Of a stretch of 43,846 bases of DNA, positions 9,402-17,769 are shown piece by piece. The stretch is from Lachnospiraceae bacterium (GTDB lineage: Bacteria > Bacillota > Clostridia > Lachnospirales > Lachnospiraceae). The notes beneath the pieces are model-generated. The model had not been told where the DNA came from. It did no database searches and was given only the letters and a program-made list of their open reading frames with translations. The stretch is from assembly GCA_014804485.1 (NCBI GenBank), contig JAAUZT010000012.1, positions 88,729-132,574 of the forward strand, written 5' to 3'. Every line of letters begins with the position of its first letter. Position 1 is the stretch's first letter. Both the position numbers and the translations under genes were made by a program.

Positions 9402-10401
9402 GTCTGAAAAAGTCATTTATTCGGAAAGATAAATCAATCACGGTACCGTTTGTGTCGGAAGTAACACTCAGTCCGATATCCAGCTTGTCACACAGACGTT
9501 TACACAGATACAGCCCGATCCCTGTGGCGTTCTGTCTGGCCCTGCCGTTTTCGCCGGTAAAGCCCTTGTCAAAAACCCGGGGGAGATCCTGCGCCGGAAT
9601 GCCGATACCGTTATCTTCTATACGAAGATGAACCGCCTCTTCCCCGCGTTGCGTACAGATCCGGATGACCGGATTTCCTTTGGAATACTTAACGGCATTG
9701 ACGATCAATTGGTTTAAGATAAATCTGACCCACTTTTCGTCCGTGAATACCATATCGTCAAAGTCCGCCACCTCTACGGCCGCCTTGTTATGCATAAGCA
9801 GATAACGGTTATCGGCAACAGCGTTATGCACCACAGCAGACAGACTGATTTCCCGTACAGAATAATCCTTCCAGACTTGCTCGCTCCTTGCATAGTACAG
9901 TGCCTGTTCCGTGAATCTGGTAACTTTCTCCAACTCCGCCAGCAGTTCTCTCGTAAAAGGATATAAATTATTCTCACATAATAATTTCATGGCCGTGATC
10001 GGTGTCTTCACTTCATGAATCCATTGTTCAATATATTCCTTATACTCCGCGCGCTCCCGCCTGCCGGCCTCAATCTGCTCCAACATGGATTTTTCGGCAT
10101 CTTTTAACAGGAAATAGTATACCTGGTCATCCGCCCGTTCCGGCAGGGGCATCAACTCCGGAATCAGATATTTCTCTTCCAGCTGCTCCTGCATCTGAAG
10201 CAATCTGTCCATCTCCCGCTTTCTTCTGCGGTATCTGCAGGTCATGGCTGCGGCACAAAGCAGTACCCATACAAGATCAATCAGAAGAATACTGTCCGTG
10301 CTGTTTCCGACCGCCAGCAAAAATACAGAGAGCATCAGCATACAGAGTAATTGAAATATCACAACCGGAAGCTGATTCTTCCAATACGTCCTTCTGCTCA
10401 T
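9388..10401 (-). CDS. Sensor histidine kinase, BceS-like intramembrane-sensing type
   Basis: A 337-residue membrane kinase with two hydrophobic segments near the N-terminus and almost no extracellular loop, the hallmark of intramembrane-sensing kinases. The phospho-acceptor His lies in HEVKTPITAMKLL, and the ATP-binding N, G1 and G2 boxes are at NQLIVNAVKYS, DNGIGI and GIGLYLCK. Kinases of this type do not sense the peptide directly but read the state of a BceAB-like transporter. The gene overlaps the regulator by four bases and precedes the ABC genes, which fits that partnership. Confidence 0.87.
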   Translation of the reverse strand: MSRRTYWKNQLPVVIFQLLCMLMLSVFLLAVGNSTDSILLIDLVWVLLCAAAMTCRYRRRKREMDRLLQMQEQLEEKYLIPELMPLPERADDQVYYFLLKDAEKSMLEQIEAGRRERAEYKEYIEQWIHEVKTPITAMKLLCENNLYPFTRELLAELEKVTRFTEQALYYARSEQVWKDYSVREISLSAVVHNAVADNRYLLMHNKAAVEVADFDDMVFTDEKWVRFILNQLIVNAVKYSKGNPVIRICTQRGEEAVHLRIEDNGIGIPAQDLPRVFDKGFTGENGRARQNATGIGLYLCKRLCDKLDIGLSVTSDTNGTVIDLSFRINDFFRQVQG

Positions 10402-11066
10402 AGCATATACCCCTGTCTGTGCTTCGTCTTGATAAAATCATGCAGTCCCACGGAGGCTAACTTGTCACGAATCCGATTAATGTTGACACTGAGCGCATTG
10501 TCATCCACATAGAGCTGATTGTCCCACAACTCATCCACAATATCGGTTCTGGTACATATCTTTCCCGCATTTTTAAAAAGATAGGCAAGAATCTTCAATT
10601 CATTTTTCGTCAGTTCCACCTGTAGGCCGTTATACGCAACCGTACCGCTCTCCAAATGCAGCGTCACGCCCTGCCACTCATATTCCGCGGTCTGGCGCAC
10701 CCCGTACACACGTTTCATCAAAGAAGCTATTCTGGCCAGCAGAATCGCGGTATTGTACGGCTTGGTAATAAACGCATCACCGCCCAGCATAATGCTGTTC
10801 AACTCATCCATATCCGTATCACAGCTTGTCACAAAGATGATCGGAACATCAGAAAAAGTGCGTATTTCGGAACAGATCGTATACCCGCTCGCACCCGGCA
10901 GCCTGATATCCAGAATAATCAGGTGTGGGCAATATCTCTTCACATCTGTAACCGTATCAGTAAAATCAGAAGCGGTAAATACTTCATATCCGTTTCCGAT
11001 CAGCAGATTTTTCAATTCCGTCTGTATCAAAGGATCATCCTCGATGATCATGATTCTGTTTGTCAT
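10398..11066 (-). CDS. OmpR-family response regulator, BceR type
   Basis: A 222-residue regulator with an N-terminal receiver domain (acidic pair in IIEDDP, phospho-acceptor Asp in LIILDIRLPG, conserved Lys in ITKPYN) and a C-terminal winged-helix domain ending in TKHRQGYML. It should bind the promoter of the adjoining ABC genes. The open frame extends 36 codons further upstream, but the ATG at 11066 directly precedes the receiver motif and has GGAG nine bases away. A promoter at 11099-11127 fits this start. Confidence 0.87.
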   Translation of the reverse strand: MTNRIMIIEDDPLIQTELKNLLIGNGYEVFTASDFTDTVTDVKRYCPHLIILDIRLPGASGYTICSEIRTFSDVPIIFVTSCDTDMDELNSIMLGGDAFITKPYNTAILLARIASLMKRVYGVRQTAEYEWQGVTLHLESGTVAYNGLQVELTKNELKILAYLFKNAGKICTRTDIVDELWDNQLYVDDNALSVNINRIRDKLASVGLHDFIKTKHRQGYML

Positions 11067-11098
11067 ATCCATGCTCTCCGCCGCTGTATTTCCAAAAT

Positions 11099-11127
11099 AA
11101 TATAACATGCGGTGTTCTTTTTCGCAA
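11099..11127 (-). promoter_or_regulatory. Sigma-A-type promoter of the regulator/kinase pair
   Basis: On the minus strand TTGCGA (11122-11127) and TATATT (11099-11104) are 17 bases apart, about 33 bases upstream of the response-regulator start. A GC-rich hairpin lies just upstream, at the end of the lipoprotein gene. Confidence 0.55.
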
Positions 11128-11152
11128 TGGCGGCATTTACCCCGCCATGCGC

Positions 11153-12007
11153 CTAGAACAGCCCGTCTGCCCATTTCTCTACCTTTTCGGTAAACTCATC
11201 CAGTTGTTTCTCAAGCTCATCCATTTTCTCATCCAGTTTCTCATTCAGTTGTTTCTCGAGCTCATCCATTTCCTGCTGCACTTCCTCGGAATATTCTTCC
11301 GCGTTAATGTTCCCCATACAGGCATTGATCAGCTCATCGTCAAGGTGCACGATCCATGCTCCGTTCTCCAAGTAGGCAACAGCCGTCACGTTCAATGTAC
11401 ATGTCTCATCCTTGTCGCAGGATTCAATGAGTGCAAGCAGACCGCCTTCCTCATCGGTAATGCTTGAAAGATCTTTGATCATCTGCTTCAGTCCGGTTCC
11501 TTCACTCTCGATCATGTTTTCCATAATATTCATCATGTACATTCCCATCACGCCGTTCATGTCCAGATTCGTAATCTCCATCACAATCTCGGCCTTATCG
11601 CTACCCTCCTTCACCTCTTTAATTTCCCATGTCAGATTTTCCATGATTTTTTCGGAAAGCTTATGACTGAACTCATACCTCTCCTTCCGCTTTCCAAGCT
11701 TCAAGCCCGGCTGTAACAGTTCATTAAAAACACGGTATTCGCTTCTTATCGGAACTCCGATCCAATTATATTCCGTCTGTATATAATTGTCCGTACACGC
11801 ATTAAACGTGTCTAAATCCAGAGTTCTCATACTCTCCATCACACACTGTACGGTTTCTTCGGCCGTCGGTGACGACCCGGAACGGGAACCATCTCCCGCC
11901 ACGCCCTTTGCATGTGCGCCGCATGCACTCAACAACAAACTGCCGATTATCACCATACTGCCTGCTGCCGCTCTCAAATTCCTTATTCTCATCTTTTTCA
12001 TTCTCAT
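11153..12007 (-). CDS. Lipoprotein with C-terminal coiled coil, unknown function
   Basis: A 284-residue lipoprotein. After a basic start it has a hydrophobic stretch ending in the lipobox LLSAC, so it is probably lipid-anchored outside the membrane. The middle domain resembles DUF5105/DUF4878-like extracytoplasmic folds only in general style; I do not recognise a family with confidence. The last 50 residues are a heptad-like coiled coil rich in Glu and Lys (repeated MDELEKQL). The chosen ATG at 12007 has GGAGG eight bases upstream; earlier in-frame ATGs lack one. It precedes the BceRS-type genes in the same direction, so it may help to sense or bind the same ligand, but it has its own promoter. 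Confidence 0.7.
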   Translation of the reverse strand: MRMKKMRIRNLRAAAGSMVIIGSLLLSACGAHAKGVAGDGSRSGSSPTAEETVQCVMESMRTLDLDTFNACTDNYIQTEYNWIGVPIRSEYRVFNELLQPGLKLGKRKERYEFSHKLSEKIMENLTWEIKEVKEGSDKAEIVMEITNLDMNGVMGMYMMNIMENMIESEGTGLKQMIKDLSSITDEEGGLLALIESCDKDETCTLNVTAVAYLENGAWIVHLDDELINACMGNINAEEYSEEVQQEMDELEKQLNEKLDEKMDELEKQLDEFTEKVEKWADGLF

Positions 12008-12156
12008 CGCCTTTTCCTCCATTCTGATATACCGTTGATTTTGCAACTGTTCTACTGCAATCATTTGTATATTTTTTCAAATATACATTTCTGTCATTGA
12101 TGTGCAAATGGGTCGGCAACTGTAGCAAATCATCGCATTTTCTTTTTTATATCTGC

Positions 12157-12185
12157 ATTATATTTCCGACAATTTTACCGCGCAA
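12157..12185 (-). promoter_or_regulatory. Sigma-A-type promoter of the lipoprotein gene
   Basis: On the minus strand TTGCGC (12180-12185) and TATAAT (12157-12162) are separated by exactly 17 bases. The leader to the ATG at 12007 would be about 145 bases. Confidence 0.55.
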
Positions 12186-12218
12186 CGGGCATGGCAGGAA
12201 TCATCGGTAAGACAGCAA

Positions 12219-12242
12219 AAAAAGACGCCTAAACGCCTTTTT
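12219..12242 (-). terminator. Probable terminator of the AgrA/AgrC-like operon
   Basis: On the minus strand AAAAAGGCG pairs with CGTCTTTTT (one G-U pair, six-base loop) and runs into further Ts. It lies about 55 bases after the kinase stop codon. Confidence 0.5.
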
Positions 12243-12296
12243 CTGATTCCGCAAAATCTGTTCCCACGGTTTTTTGCTATATAATTCCTGATGACA

Positions 12297-13607
12297 CTAC
12301 TCCCAATCGTCCGCCGCTTCCATCGGTATCATTGCCGCAAACGTAAACCATCCGTCTTCACACTTCAGTACGCTTGTGCCGTTATTTTTCCTGATTACCG
12401 CATCCACATTCTTAAGTCCGATCCCATGCTGCTCTTTATTGCGCTTGCTTGTGACGATCCTGTTGTCCCTAATTCGCAGTGTTTCCTCTACAGGGTTGCG
12501 GATAGATAAGACAAGCTGAGCGTCCTCCACAACCATTTTAAACTGTATCACTTTATTCTGCCTGTTCTTCCCACATGCCTCAATCGCATTATCGAGAAGG
12601 TTTCCGAGCAGCGTTACGATATCTTCCTCACTAATCATAAGACCCGACAGATCCCCGCAGATCATCGTCATGACGATCCCCTGATCACGTGCCTCCTGAT
12701 ACTTCCGGTTCAGCATCACATTTACCACCACATGGTTCGTGTTTACACACATCTCACTACTGCGGAGACTTCCGTTCAATCCGGTAATATATTTAAGCGC
12801 CTCACTTGTCTGTCCGCTCTCGATCATTCCCTGAATACAGCTTAGCTGATTCTTGTAGTCATGCCAGAAACTCCTCTGCTGCTCATAGCGCTCCCGCATG
12901 CTCTGATACAGGTTCATCTGATTTCTCGTCCGCTCGTGTACGATCCGCAATTCCTGCATATCGGATTCCTTCTCCAACATGTTGACCATATAGTGGATTC
13001 CCAGCACATATGCTGCCGCATAACCTATGATTACCGCCAGTCTCGCATAATGCTCCTCCATACTGCCACCCTGCGGAATCATGGCAACCCCGACACTCAC
13101 CGCAATGCCGAATAAAGAAAGAAGCCCGACTTTCCACCATTGTACCCCCGACAGACCGCGTACATGCTTCCGAAACCAATACCGAAAAGTCAGCATCAAG
13201 CATAAATAACCGATATTCAAAGCAGGCTCCATCACATCGATGATCTCCGCATACTGAACAACCGGCAGCGCATATACGATCGCAAAGAAAAGGGTGGAAA
13301 CAATCCAATATATTCCGCAGAAAACCACTGACAATATCAGATTTTTCATAATCCCTGTCCGGAAATAAATCTCCGCCACAAGGAATAACACAACAGTCAT
13401 CCTCACCGGTTGTAAGATAAACGGCGGAATCTCCGTTACGGCAATCACCATGAATCCGGCTGCAAATGCAATAACCGTGGTATATTTTATCCAATCATGT
13501 TTGAAAACCCTTCTCGGCACAACGGTTTCAAAAAACGCCTGACAGCTCATTCCCATGATAACCGATAAGAAAATGCTCCTTATTACAAGCCCCAACATCT
13601 CTCCCAT
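12297..13607 (-). CDS. AgrC-like sensor histidine kinase (GHKL ATPase)
   Basis: A 436-residue membrane kinase. About six hydrophobic segments fill residues 1-200, followed by a coiled linker, the His motif HDYKNQLSCIQGMI and a GHKL ATP-binding domain with NLLDNAIEAC and HGIGLKNV. This is the architecture of AgrC/ComD-type receptors for secreted peptides. The ATG at 13607 has AAGGAG seven bases upstream and overlaps the regulator's TGA; a GTG one codon earlier is less well spaced. No agrB or agrD gene is visible in this window, so the ligand source is unknown. Confidence 0.85.
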   Translation of the reverse strand: MGEMLGLVIRSIFLSVIMGMSCQAFFETVVPRRVFKHDWIKYTTVIAFAAGFMVIAVTEIPPFILQPVRMTVVLFLVAEIYFRTGIMKNLILSVVFCGIYWIVSTLFFAIVYALPVVQYAEIIDVMEPALNIGYLCLMLTFRYWFRKHVRGLSGVQWWKVGLLSLFGIAVSVGVAMIPQGGSMEEHYARLAVIIGYAAAYVLGIHYMVNMLEKESDMQELRIVHERTRNQMNLYQSMRERYEQQRSFWHDYKNQLSCIQGMIESGQTSEALKYITGLNGSLRSSEMCVNTNHVVVNVMLNRKYQEARDQGIVMTMICGDLSGLMISEEDIVTLLGNLLDNAIEACGKNRQNKVIQFKMVVEDAQLVLSIRNPVEETLRIRDNRIVTSKRNKEQHGIGLKNVDAVIRKNNGTSVLKCEDGWFTFAAMIPMEAADDWE

Positions 13608-14320
13608 CACAAGGCTCCTTTATAATCTACAAAACTTTCTTTGACCGACTGAAATCGGGAACGCGGAACCGGAAGCTCCTCGCCCGTATCCAGAAAAACC
13701 GTATAGTTGCTTATCTTCCGAATATACCTCATATTCACGAGATAACTCTTGTGAATCCGCAGAAATCCGTGTCCTTCTAACTGTCTTTCCAGAACATCAA
13801 GTTTACTGTAAATCTGATAGATCTCCGTCTTCGCCTCCATATAATGAAAAAATGATTTATGACCTCTGCTTTCCACATATATAATGCGATCCGTATACAG
13901 CTTCTTAGCTCCCTCCAGAAATGCGAAAGACACCTGTGCAACCTGCATTTTGTGTAAAATCGCTCTCATGCATTCCTCTAATGCTCCCTCCAGATTGTCT
14001 TTCATCAGATAGCGGACCGCATTCACCTTGTATCCTTCCAGTGCATAGTCTATGAAAGCCGTCACGAATACAATATAAGTATCACTATGATAAGCGCGTA
14101 TCCTCTCCGCCGTCCGGATTCCGTCCATCACTTCCATATTAATATCAAGGAATACAATGTCAAACTTCATGTTGTGTTCACACTGCCTTAAGAACTCCTC
14201 TCCCGATAGGAAGGTATGAATTACGTATGGCAAAGCGTTCTTTTGCATATATCTTTCCAGCAGATTTTTCATTTTATCGCGATAAAACTGTTCATCATCG
14301 CAGATTGCGATCTGTAGCAT
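13607..14320 (-). CDS. AgrA-like response regulator with LytTR DNA-binding domain
   Basis: A 237-residue regulator with a receiver domain (ICDDEQ, phospho-acceptor Asp in IVFLDINMEVMDG) and a C-terminal LytTR domain that includes GFLRIHKSYLVNMRYI. LytTR proteins bind direct repeats upstream of target promoters. The frame stays open for 35 more codons upstream, but the ATG at 14320 starts exactly at the receiver motif and is preceded by GCGAGGG. It forms a two-gene operon with the kinase and is divergent from the glucanase-like gene, a possible target. Confidence 0.87.
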   Translation of the reverse strand: MLQIAICDDEQFYRDKMKNLLERYMQKNALPYVIHTFLSGEEFLRQCEHNMKFDIVFLDINMEVMDGIRTAERIRAYHSDTYIVFVTAFIDYALEGYKVNAVRYLMKDNLEGALEECMRAILHKMQVAQVSFAFLEGAKKLYTDRIIYVESRGHKSFFHYMEAKTEIYQIYSKLDVLERQLEGHGFLRIHKSYLVNMRYIRKISNYTVFLDTGEELPVPRSRFQSVKESFVDYKGAL

Positions 14321-14472
14321 AGGCTGCCCTCGCTTTCCGTCGTTTGGTTGCAATTGCACGAATTTGCAGCGTATCCTCCGGTCTCCCGACGCTCTCCTTA
14401 GCAAGCTGCTACTTGCCATTAACATAATACCACGCTTTAATCCCGGATAAAAAGCTTTTTAAACCAAATGTA

Positions 14473-14500
14473 TTGTTGATTTTCTATAAACCTATATAAT
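14473..14500 (+). promoter_or_regulatory. Promoter of the family 17 glycoside hydrolase gene
   Basis: TTGTTG (14473-14478) and a perfect TATAAT (14495-14500) are 16 bases apart, 57 bases before the ATG. The AT-rich divergent region (14321-14557) may also hold the promoter of the LytTR regulator operon. Confidence 0.5.
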
Positions 14501-14557
14501 AAATATATTAGGTCAGAAACATTGACGAAACTAAAAAAATGCATCAGGAGGTAAGCC

Positions 14558-15445
14558 ATGGATATCATTAAATACGGAAAGGCAATCTGCTATTCCGGCT
14601 ACAGACAGGGACAGAGCCCCAAGACAGAAATTCCCACAAAGAAACAGATTGAAGAAGATCTGGATATTTTAGTAAAGGAAGGTTATCAGTATATCAGAAT
14701 GTACGATCCTAATCTTCATGCAAGAAGAGCATTGGAAATCATTCATGAAAAGAACCTGCCTTTAAAGTGTATGATCGGTATCGACTCTGATCCGGAAGTA
14801 AACAACCCTGATTGTCCTTTTGTCAAGCAGGAGTATTCGCAGGAAGAACTGACCAAAAATATGGATAGAAACGACGCGGAAGTTGAAAAACTCATCGAAC
14901 TTGTAAAAGAATTTGAAAACGAGGTTCTGGCCGTCTCCGTTGGAAATGAAAATACGCCGCCATGGGGAGCGCATACCGTAAAACCGGAACGTCTCCTTGC
15001 CCATGCAAAGCGATATAAGGAAGCCTTAAATAAGCCCGTTACTTTCTGTGAAGGTGTTTTTGAATGGCCGCATTTAAAAGAGCTTGGCGATTATCTGGAC
15101 TTTATCAGCGTTCACAGTTACCCGTTGCACTATCAGGAAACTATTGATGTGGCAGTCGAACTGAATAAAAAGCATTATAATGATGTAAAAGCTATCTTTC
15201 CGGACAAGCAGGTTCTGTTTACAGAGGTAGGCTGGACCACCAAACCAAACAGTGTCATGGTTCCGGGACAGGCATGTGTGGAAAATCAGAAAAGATATAT
15301 CACAGAGCTAAACGAATGGCTTGAAGCAGATCAGATCATTGGATTTATTTTTGAGGCTTTCGATGAACCCTGGAAGGGAAGCAACCCCAGCAAATCTGAG
15401 TGTAACTGGGGACTTTACTATCTGGATCGCACACGTAAGTGGTAG
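14558..15445 (+). CDS. Family GH17-like beta-1,3-glucan hydrolase/transglycosylase
   Basis: A 295-residue TIM-barrel protein resembling glycoside hydrolase family 17 (endo-beta-1,3-glucanases and glucosyltransferases). The acid/base candidate is Glu131 in SVGNENTPP and the nucleophile candidate is Glu223 in LFTEVGWT, both in the expected order and spacing. There is no signal peptide or membrane segment, so it should act in the cytoplasm, probably on imported oligosaccharides, unlike the secreted plant and fungal members. AGGAGG lies six bases before the ATG. It is transcribed alone, away from the LytTR operon, and ends at a strong hairpin terminator. Confidence 0.75.
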   Translation: MDIIKYGKAICYSGYRQGQSPKTEIPTKKQIEEDLDILVKEGYQYIRMYDPNLHARRALEIIHEKNLPLKCMIGIDSDPEVNNPDCPFVKQEYSQEELTKNMDRNDAEVEKLIELVKEFENEVLAVSVGNENTPPWGAHTVKPERLLAHAKRYKEALNKPVTFCEGVFEWPHLKELGDYLDFISVHSYPLHYQETIDVAVELNKKHYNDVKAIFPDKQVLFTEVGWTTKPNSVMVPGQACVENQKRYITELNEWLEADQIIGFIFEAFDEPWKGSNPSKSECNWGLYYLDRTRKW

Positions 15446-15477
15446 ATGAGCAATAAAATCTGTTTTATATTGAGAAT

Positions 15478-15515
15478 AATAAAAGATTGATAAACATGCT
15501 TATCAACCTTTTATT
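15478..15515. terminator. Bidirectional terminator between the GH17 gene and the Uma2 gene
   Basis: TTGATAA and TTATCAA form the core of a stem flanked by AAAAG and CTTTT runs, so either strand ends in Ts. It serves the rightward GH17 gene and possibly the leftward Uma2 gene. The remaining intergenic bases to 15703 are AT-rich and hold an open frame without a start codon, perhaps a decayed gene end. Confidence 0.7.
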
Positions 15516-15703
15516 TATTATCTTAATACGAGTGTCAAATTTTATAACCTTAATGACAGCATTATACATTATGAAAATGAATTAAATGCATTTACAATAG
15601 AACTATTAAACCGTCTCAATAAGAAAAAAAATGAATCAACGTGAAGGCAAAACAAAATCCCGACAGCGGAAAGAAAGTGTGCCATAATGTCAGACTTTAT
15701 TAT

Positions 15704-16246
15704 TTATAGTCTGATATTCGTAAAATCTATCTCCAGTTCTTCATAAATCCCGACACTAACAGAATCTGCAAAAGTGTATTCCTTCATATCATCCTTCTCC
15801 AGATTATACACCGTGATTCTGTCCTTCTGCTTATCCACAATCCAATATTCACGTACACCTGCGTTGCGGTATTTAAACAGTTTTATCATGTAATCCATTC
15901 GCTGGCTTCCGGGCGAAACTATTTCGATGATCCAGTCAGGCGCACCGGCGCAACCTTGATCTGTCAACTTTGTTCTGTCACATATAACACTGATATCCGG
16001 CTCTACATAATTTTTGTCATCCTTACTTAAGAAAACAACAAAAGGCGCTATATACACCTTACAGTCTCCCTGTTTGGAATGTATATAATTTGAGATTGTT
16101 CTGTATAACTCGCCAGCCAATTCCTGATGTCCCCTGTTTGGCGGAGCCATCATATATATTTGCCCGTCAATCAACTCTGCGCGCTGGCCATCCGGCAGAT
16201 CATAAATATTATCTATAGTATATGTTTTCTGCTCTGATAACGCCAT
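15704..16246 (-). CDS. Uma2-family (DUF820) nuclease-like protein
   Basis: A 180-residue protein of the Uma2/DUF820 family, a PD-(D/E)XK restriction-endonuclease-like fold common in cyanobacteria and Firmicutes. Visible landmarks are RAELIDGQIYMM, YVEPDISVICD (metal-binding Asp), PDWIIEIVSPGS (Glu) and KYRNAGVREYWIVD. The biological substrate of the family is unknown. The frame extends upstream to 16324, but the usual family start matches the ATG at 16246. It is the last host gene before the prophage and lies downstream of the stranded tRNA terminator. Confidence 0.75.
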   Translation of the reverse strand: MALSEQKTYTIDNIYDLPDGQRAELIDGQIYMMAPPNRGHQELAGELYRTISNYIHSKQGDCKVYIAPFVVFLSKDDKNYVEPDISVICDRTKLTDQGCAGAPDWIIEIVSPGSQRMDYMIKLFKYRNAGVREYWIVDKQKDRITVYNLEKDDMKEYTFADSVSVGIYEELEIDFTNIRL

Positions 16247-16333
16247 CAGCCTATCCCTCGCATTCTGCCTTTTCCCCAAATGCTTGCAAAATTTATATCG
16301 GTACTCTGATCGTAATTGAGTCATCTGAATTGA

Positions 16334-16359
16334 AAAAACCTCAGTAAAAAACTGAGGTT
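16334..16359 (-). terminator. Original host terminator of the tRNA-Gly gene, separated by the prophage
   Basis: On the minus strand AACCTCAGT and ACTGAGGTT form a perfect stem followed by TTTTTTC, directly after the 24-bp tRNA 3'-end copy. Before integration it would have followed the tRNA gene, which is now 9.3 kb away. Confidence 0.75.
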
Positions 16360-16361
16360 CT

Positions 16362-16385
16362 CAGAGCGCGAGACGGGACTCGAAC
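16362..16385. other. attL: host-side copy of the tRNA-Gly 3' end
   Basis: The 24 bases here are identical to 25704-25727, the T-arm and acceptor 3' end of the tRNA-Gly gene. Identity stops immediately on both sides. The rest of the tRNA is absent, so this is the displaced 3' fragment left by site-specific integration. Confidence 0.9.
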
Positions 16386-16473
16386 TGTTCTCCCCAGCCT
16401 TCAACTGTCAGTTAATTTTAGCACTGCAGTTTGAAGTTGTCAAACAATTTCCGCTCGGTCGGAAAGGTCTTGA

Positions 16474-16495
16474 CCCCCGTATAGTAATACGGGGG
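16474..16495 (+). other. Probable double-strand (rolling-circle) origin hairpin
   Basis: A perfect 9-bp stem, CCCCCGTAT (16474-16482) and ATACGGGGG (16487-16495), carries the four-base loop AGTA and sits 20 bases before the rep start. Rep_trans-type initiators nick in the loop of such hairpins. The C-run/G-run stem with a TA-rich loop resembles, from memory, the oriT hairpins of ICEBs1 and Tn916, whose relaxases are of the same family. Confidence 0.7.
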
Positions 16496-16515
16496 TACTA
16501 AATACAAGGTGCGCC

Positions 16516-17595
16516 ATGTACGGAAATTCTGAAAATTTAAACAATTCTCTCACTGTATCCATTGACTGGATTGCATTCACATCTACCCTGATTAACAGTG
16601 TGTCTGAAATGATCGCTTTTCTGGGTTATCCAGAGAGCAGTTTTCTGCAGCTTTCAAAGGGTGCAAACGGATACAAGAAAATGCACCGCCTTGACAGCTT
16701 CCCCATAACGATATTGTCTGACGGCAATGAGGGGATGGGCATCCATGTCGTGATCAGCGGCTCTGCTATACCGGATCTGTTGATGCATTTCAAAAACACA
16801 ATAACACTTGACACTCCATTCGGTGATGAGGCTGTATGTTTAAGTGACTTTAATAATAGCATTATAATTGAATTTTTGCAGCAGGTGCGGTTGATCGGCT
16901 GGCTTACCCGGTTCGATCTGGCAGTAGATGACCACGGCGCAAACTATTTTACGGTAGGGGACGTCCGCGGTTTCCTGAACCGCCAGGATGTGGTCAGTAA
17001 ATTCAGAACCTATCGTGATGTTTATGAATCTACATTTACAAACGAGAGTACCGGGCACACGATCTATTTCGGCAGCCGTCAGAGTGAAGTCATGCTCCGG
17101 GTCTATGACAAGCAGCTTCAGCAGAACCAGAAAGCAGCTACTCCGGAAGATCTGATAAATGAACCGTGGATCCGCTGGGAAATCGAGTTAAAAAATGACC
17201 GTGCAAACATTGCTGCCGGTTTTCTGATTAATCGCAAAGAACTGGGTGAAATCGTTATGGAAGTACTTAACAACTATGTGCGCCTGATCGTTCAGGATGA
17301 TTCCAACCGCTCCCGCTGCTCTTCGCATCCTCTTTGGGAAAAGTTCGTTGGCGCGGTCGGCAAGCTTCGGCTGTATGTGGATTCCGTACAAAAGACCATA
17401 GAAGAGAAAAAGCGCTGGTTGATCCGGCAGTGTCTCCCCACGATCGCCGGTGTGATTATCGCTGACGGTGGCAGCTTTGATATTATTACGCAGCACTTTG
17501 ATGATGCAGTCTCACGTATGAGCAGCAGCCTTCGGCATCTTGTCTCGGAGAAAAATCCGGAATGGCTTTCTGATTATGATGCAGCGCTTACATAA
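16516..17595 (+). CDS. Rolling-circle replication initiator, Rep_trans family
   Basis: A 359-residue initiator of the Rep_trans family (PF02486-like), shared by pT181-type plasmids, ICEBs1 NicK and Gram-positive filamentous elements. It nicks one strand at the origin and starts rolling-circle synthesis. Visible landmarks are SIDWIAFT (residues 15-22), RFDLAVDD (132-139, likely metal site), MLRVYDKQ (193-200, Tyr197 the candidate nicking residue) and WEIELK (221-226). The start has AAGGTG upstream. It is the first prophage gene, next to attL and immediately after the candidate origin. In Ff phages the matching role is gene II, which is an unrelated protein. Confidence 0.87.
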   Translation: MYGNSENLNNSLTVSIDWIAFTSTLINSVSEMIAFLGYPESSFLQLSKGANGYKKMHRLDSFPITILSDGNEGMGIHVVISGSAIPDLLMHFKNTITLDTPFGDEAVCLSDFNNSIIIEFLQQVRLIGWLTRFDLAVDDHGANYFTVGDVRGFLNRQDVVSKFRTYRDVYESTFTNESTGHTIYFGSRQSEVMLRVYDKQLQQNQKAATPEDLINEPWIRWEIELKNDRANIAAGFLINRKELGEIVMEVLNNYVRLIVQDDSNRSRCSSHPLWEKFVGAVGKLRLYVDSVQKTIEEKKRWLIRQCLPTIAGVIIADGGSFDIITQHFDDAVSRMSSSLRHLVSEKNPEWLSDYDAALT

Positions 17596-17692
17596 TTTAG
17601 TAAAACTGCACAACCGGAAGCCTGTTTTTCGTTCTCATCAGTCCCGCAGCGGCGTCGATTGATTGTGCATATCTGACAAAAACATACAGATT

Positions 17693-17721
17693 TTGCCATT
17701 TTAGACGAGATGTGATATGCT
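17693..17721 (+). promoter_or_regulatory. Promoter of the candidate toxin mRNA
   Basis: TTGCCA (17693-17698) and TATGCT (17716-17721) are 17 bases apart. The leader that follows contains a small stem (TTGTCA and TGACAA) just before the ribosome site, like the 5' structures of Fst-type toxin mRNAs. Confidence 0.55.
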
Positions 17722-17769
17722 TGTCTTGTTGTCATACCCGATCCTGACAAGGAAAGGGGGTGTATAAAA

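Noticed and set aside
15516..15630. An open frame without a start codon between the GH17 and Uma2 genes, reading like the C-terminal end of a protein.
   Set aside because: No start, no ribosome site, no recognisable family. Chance or gene remnant cannot be separated.
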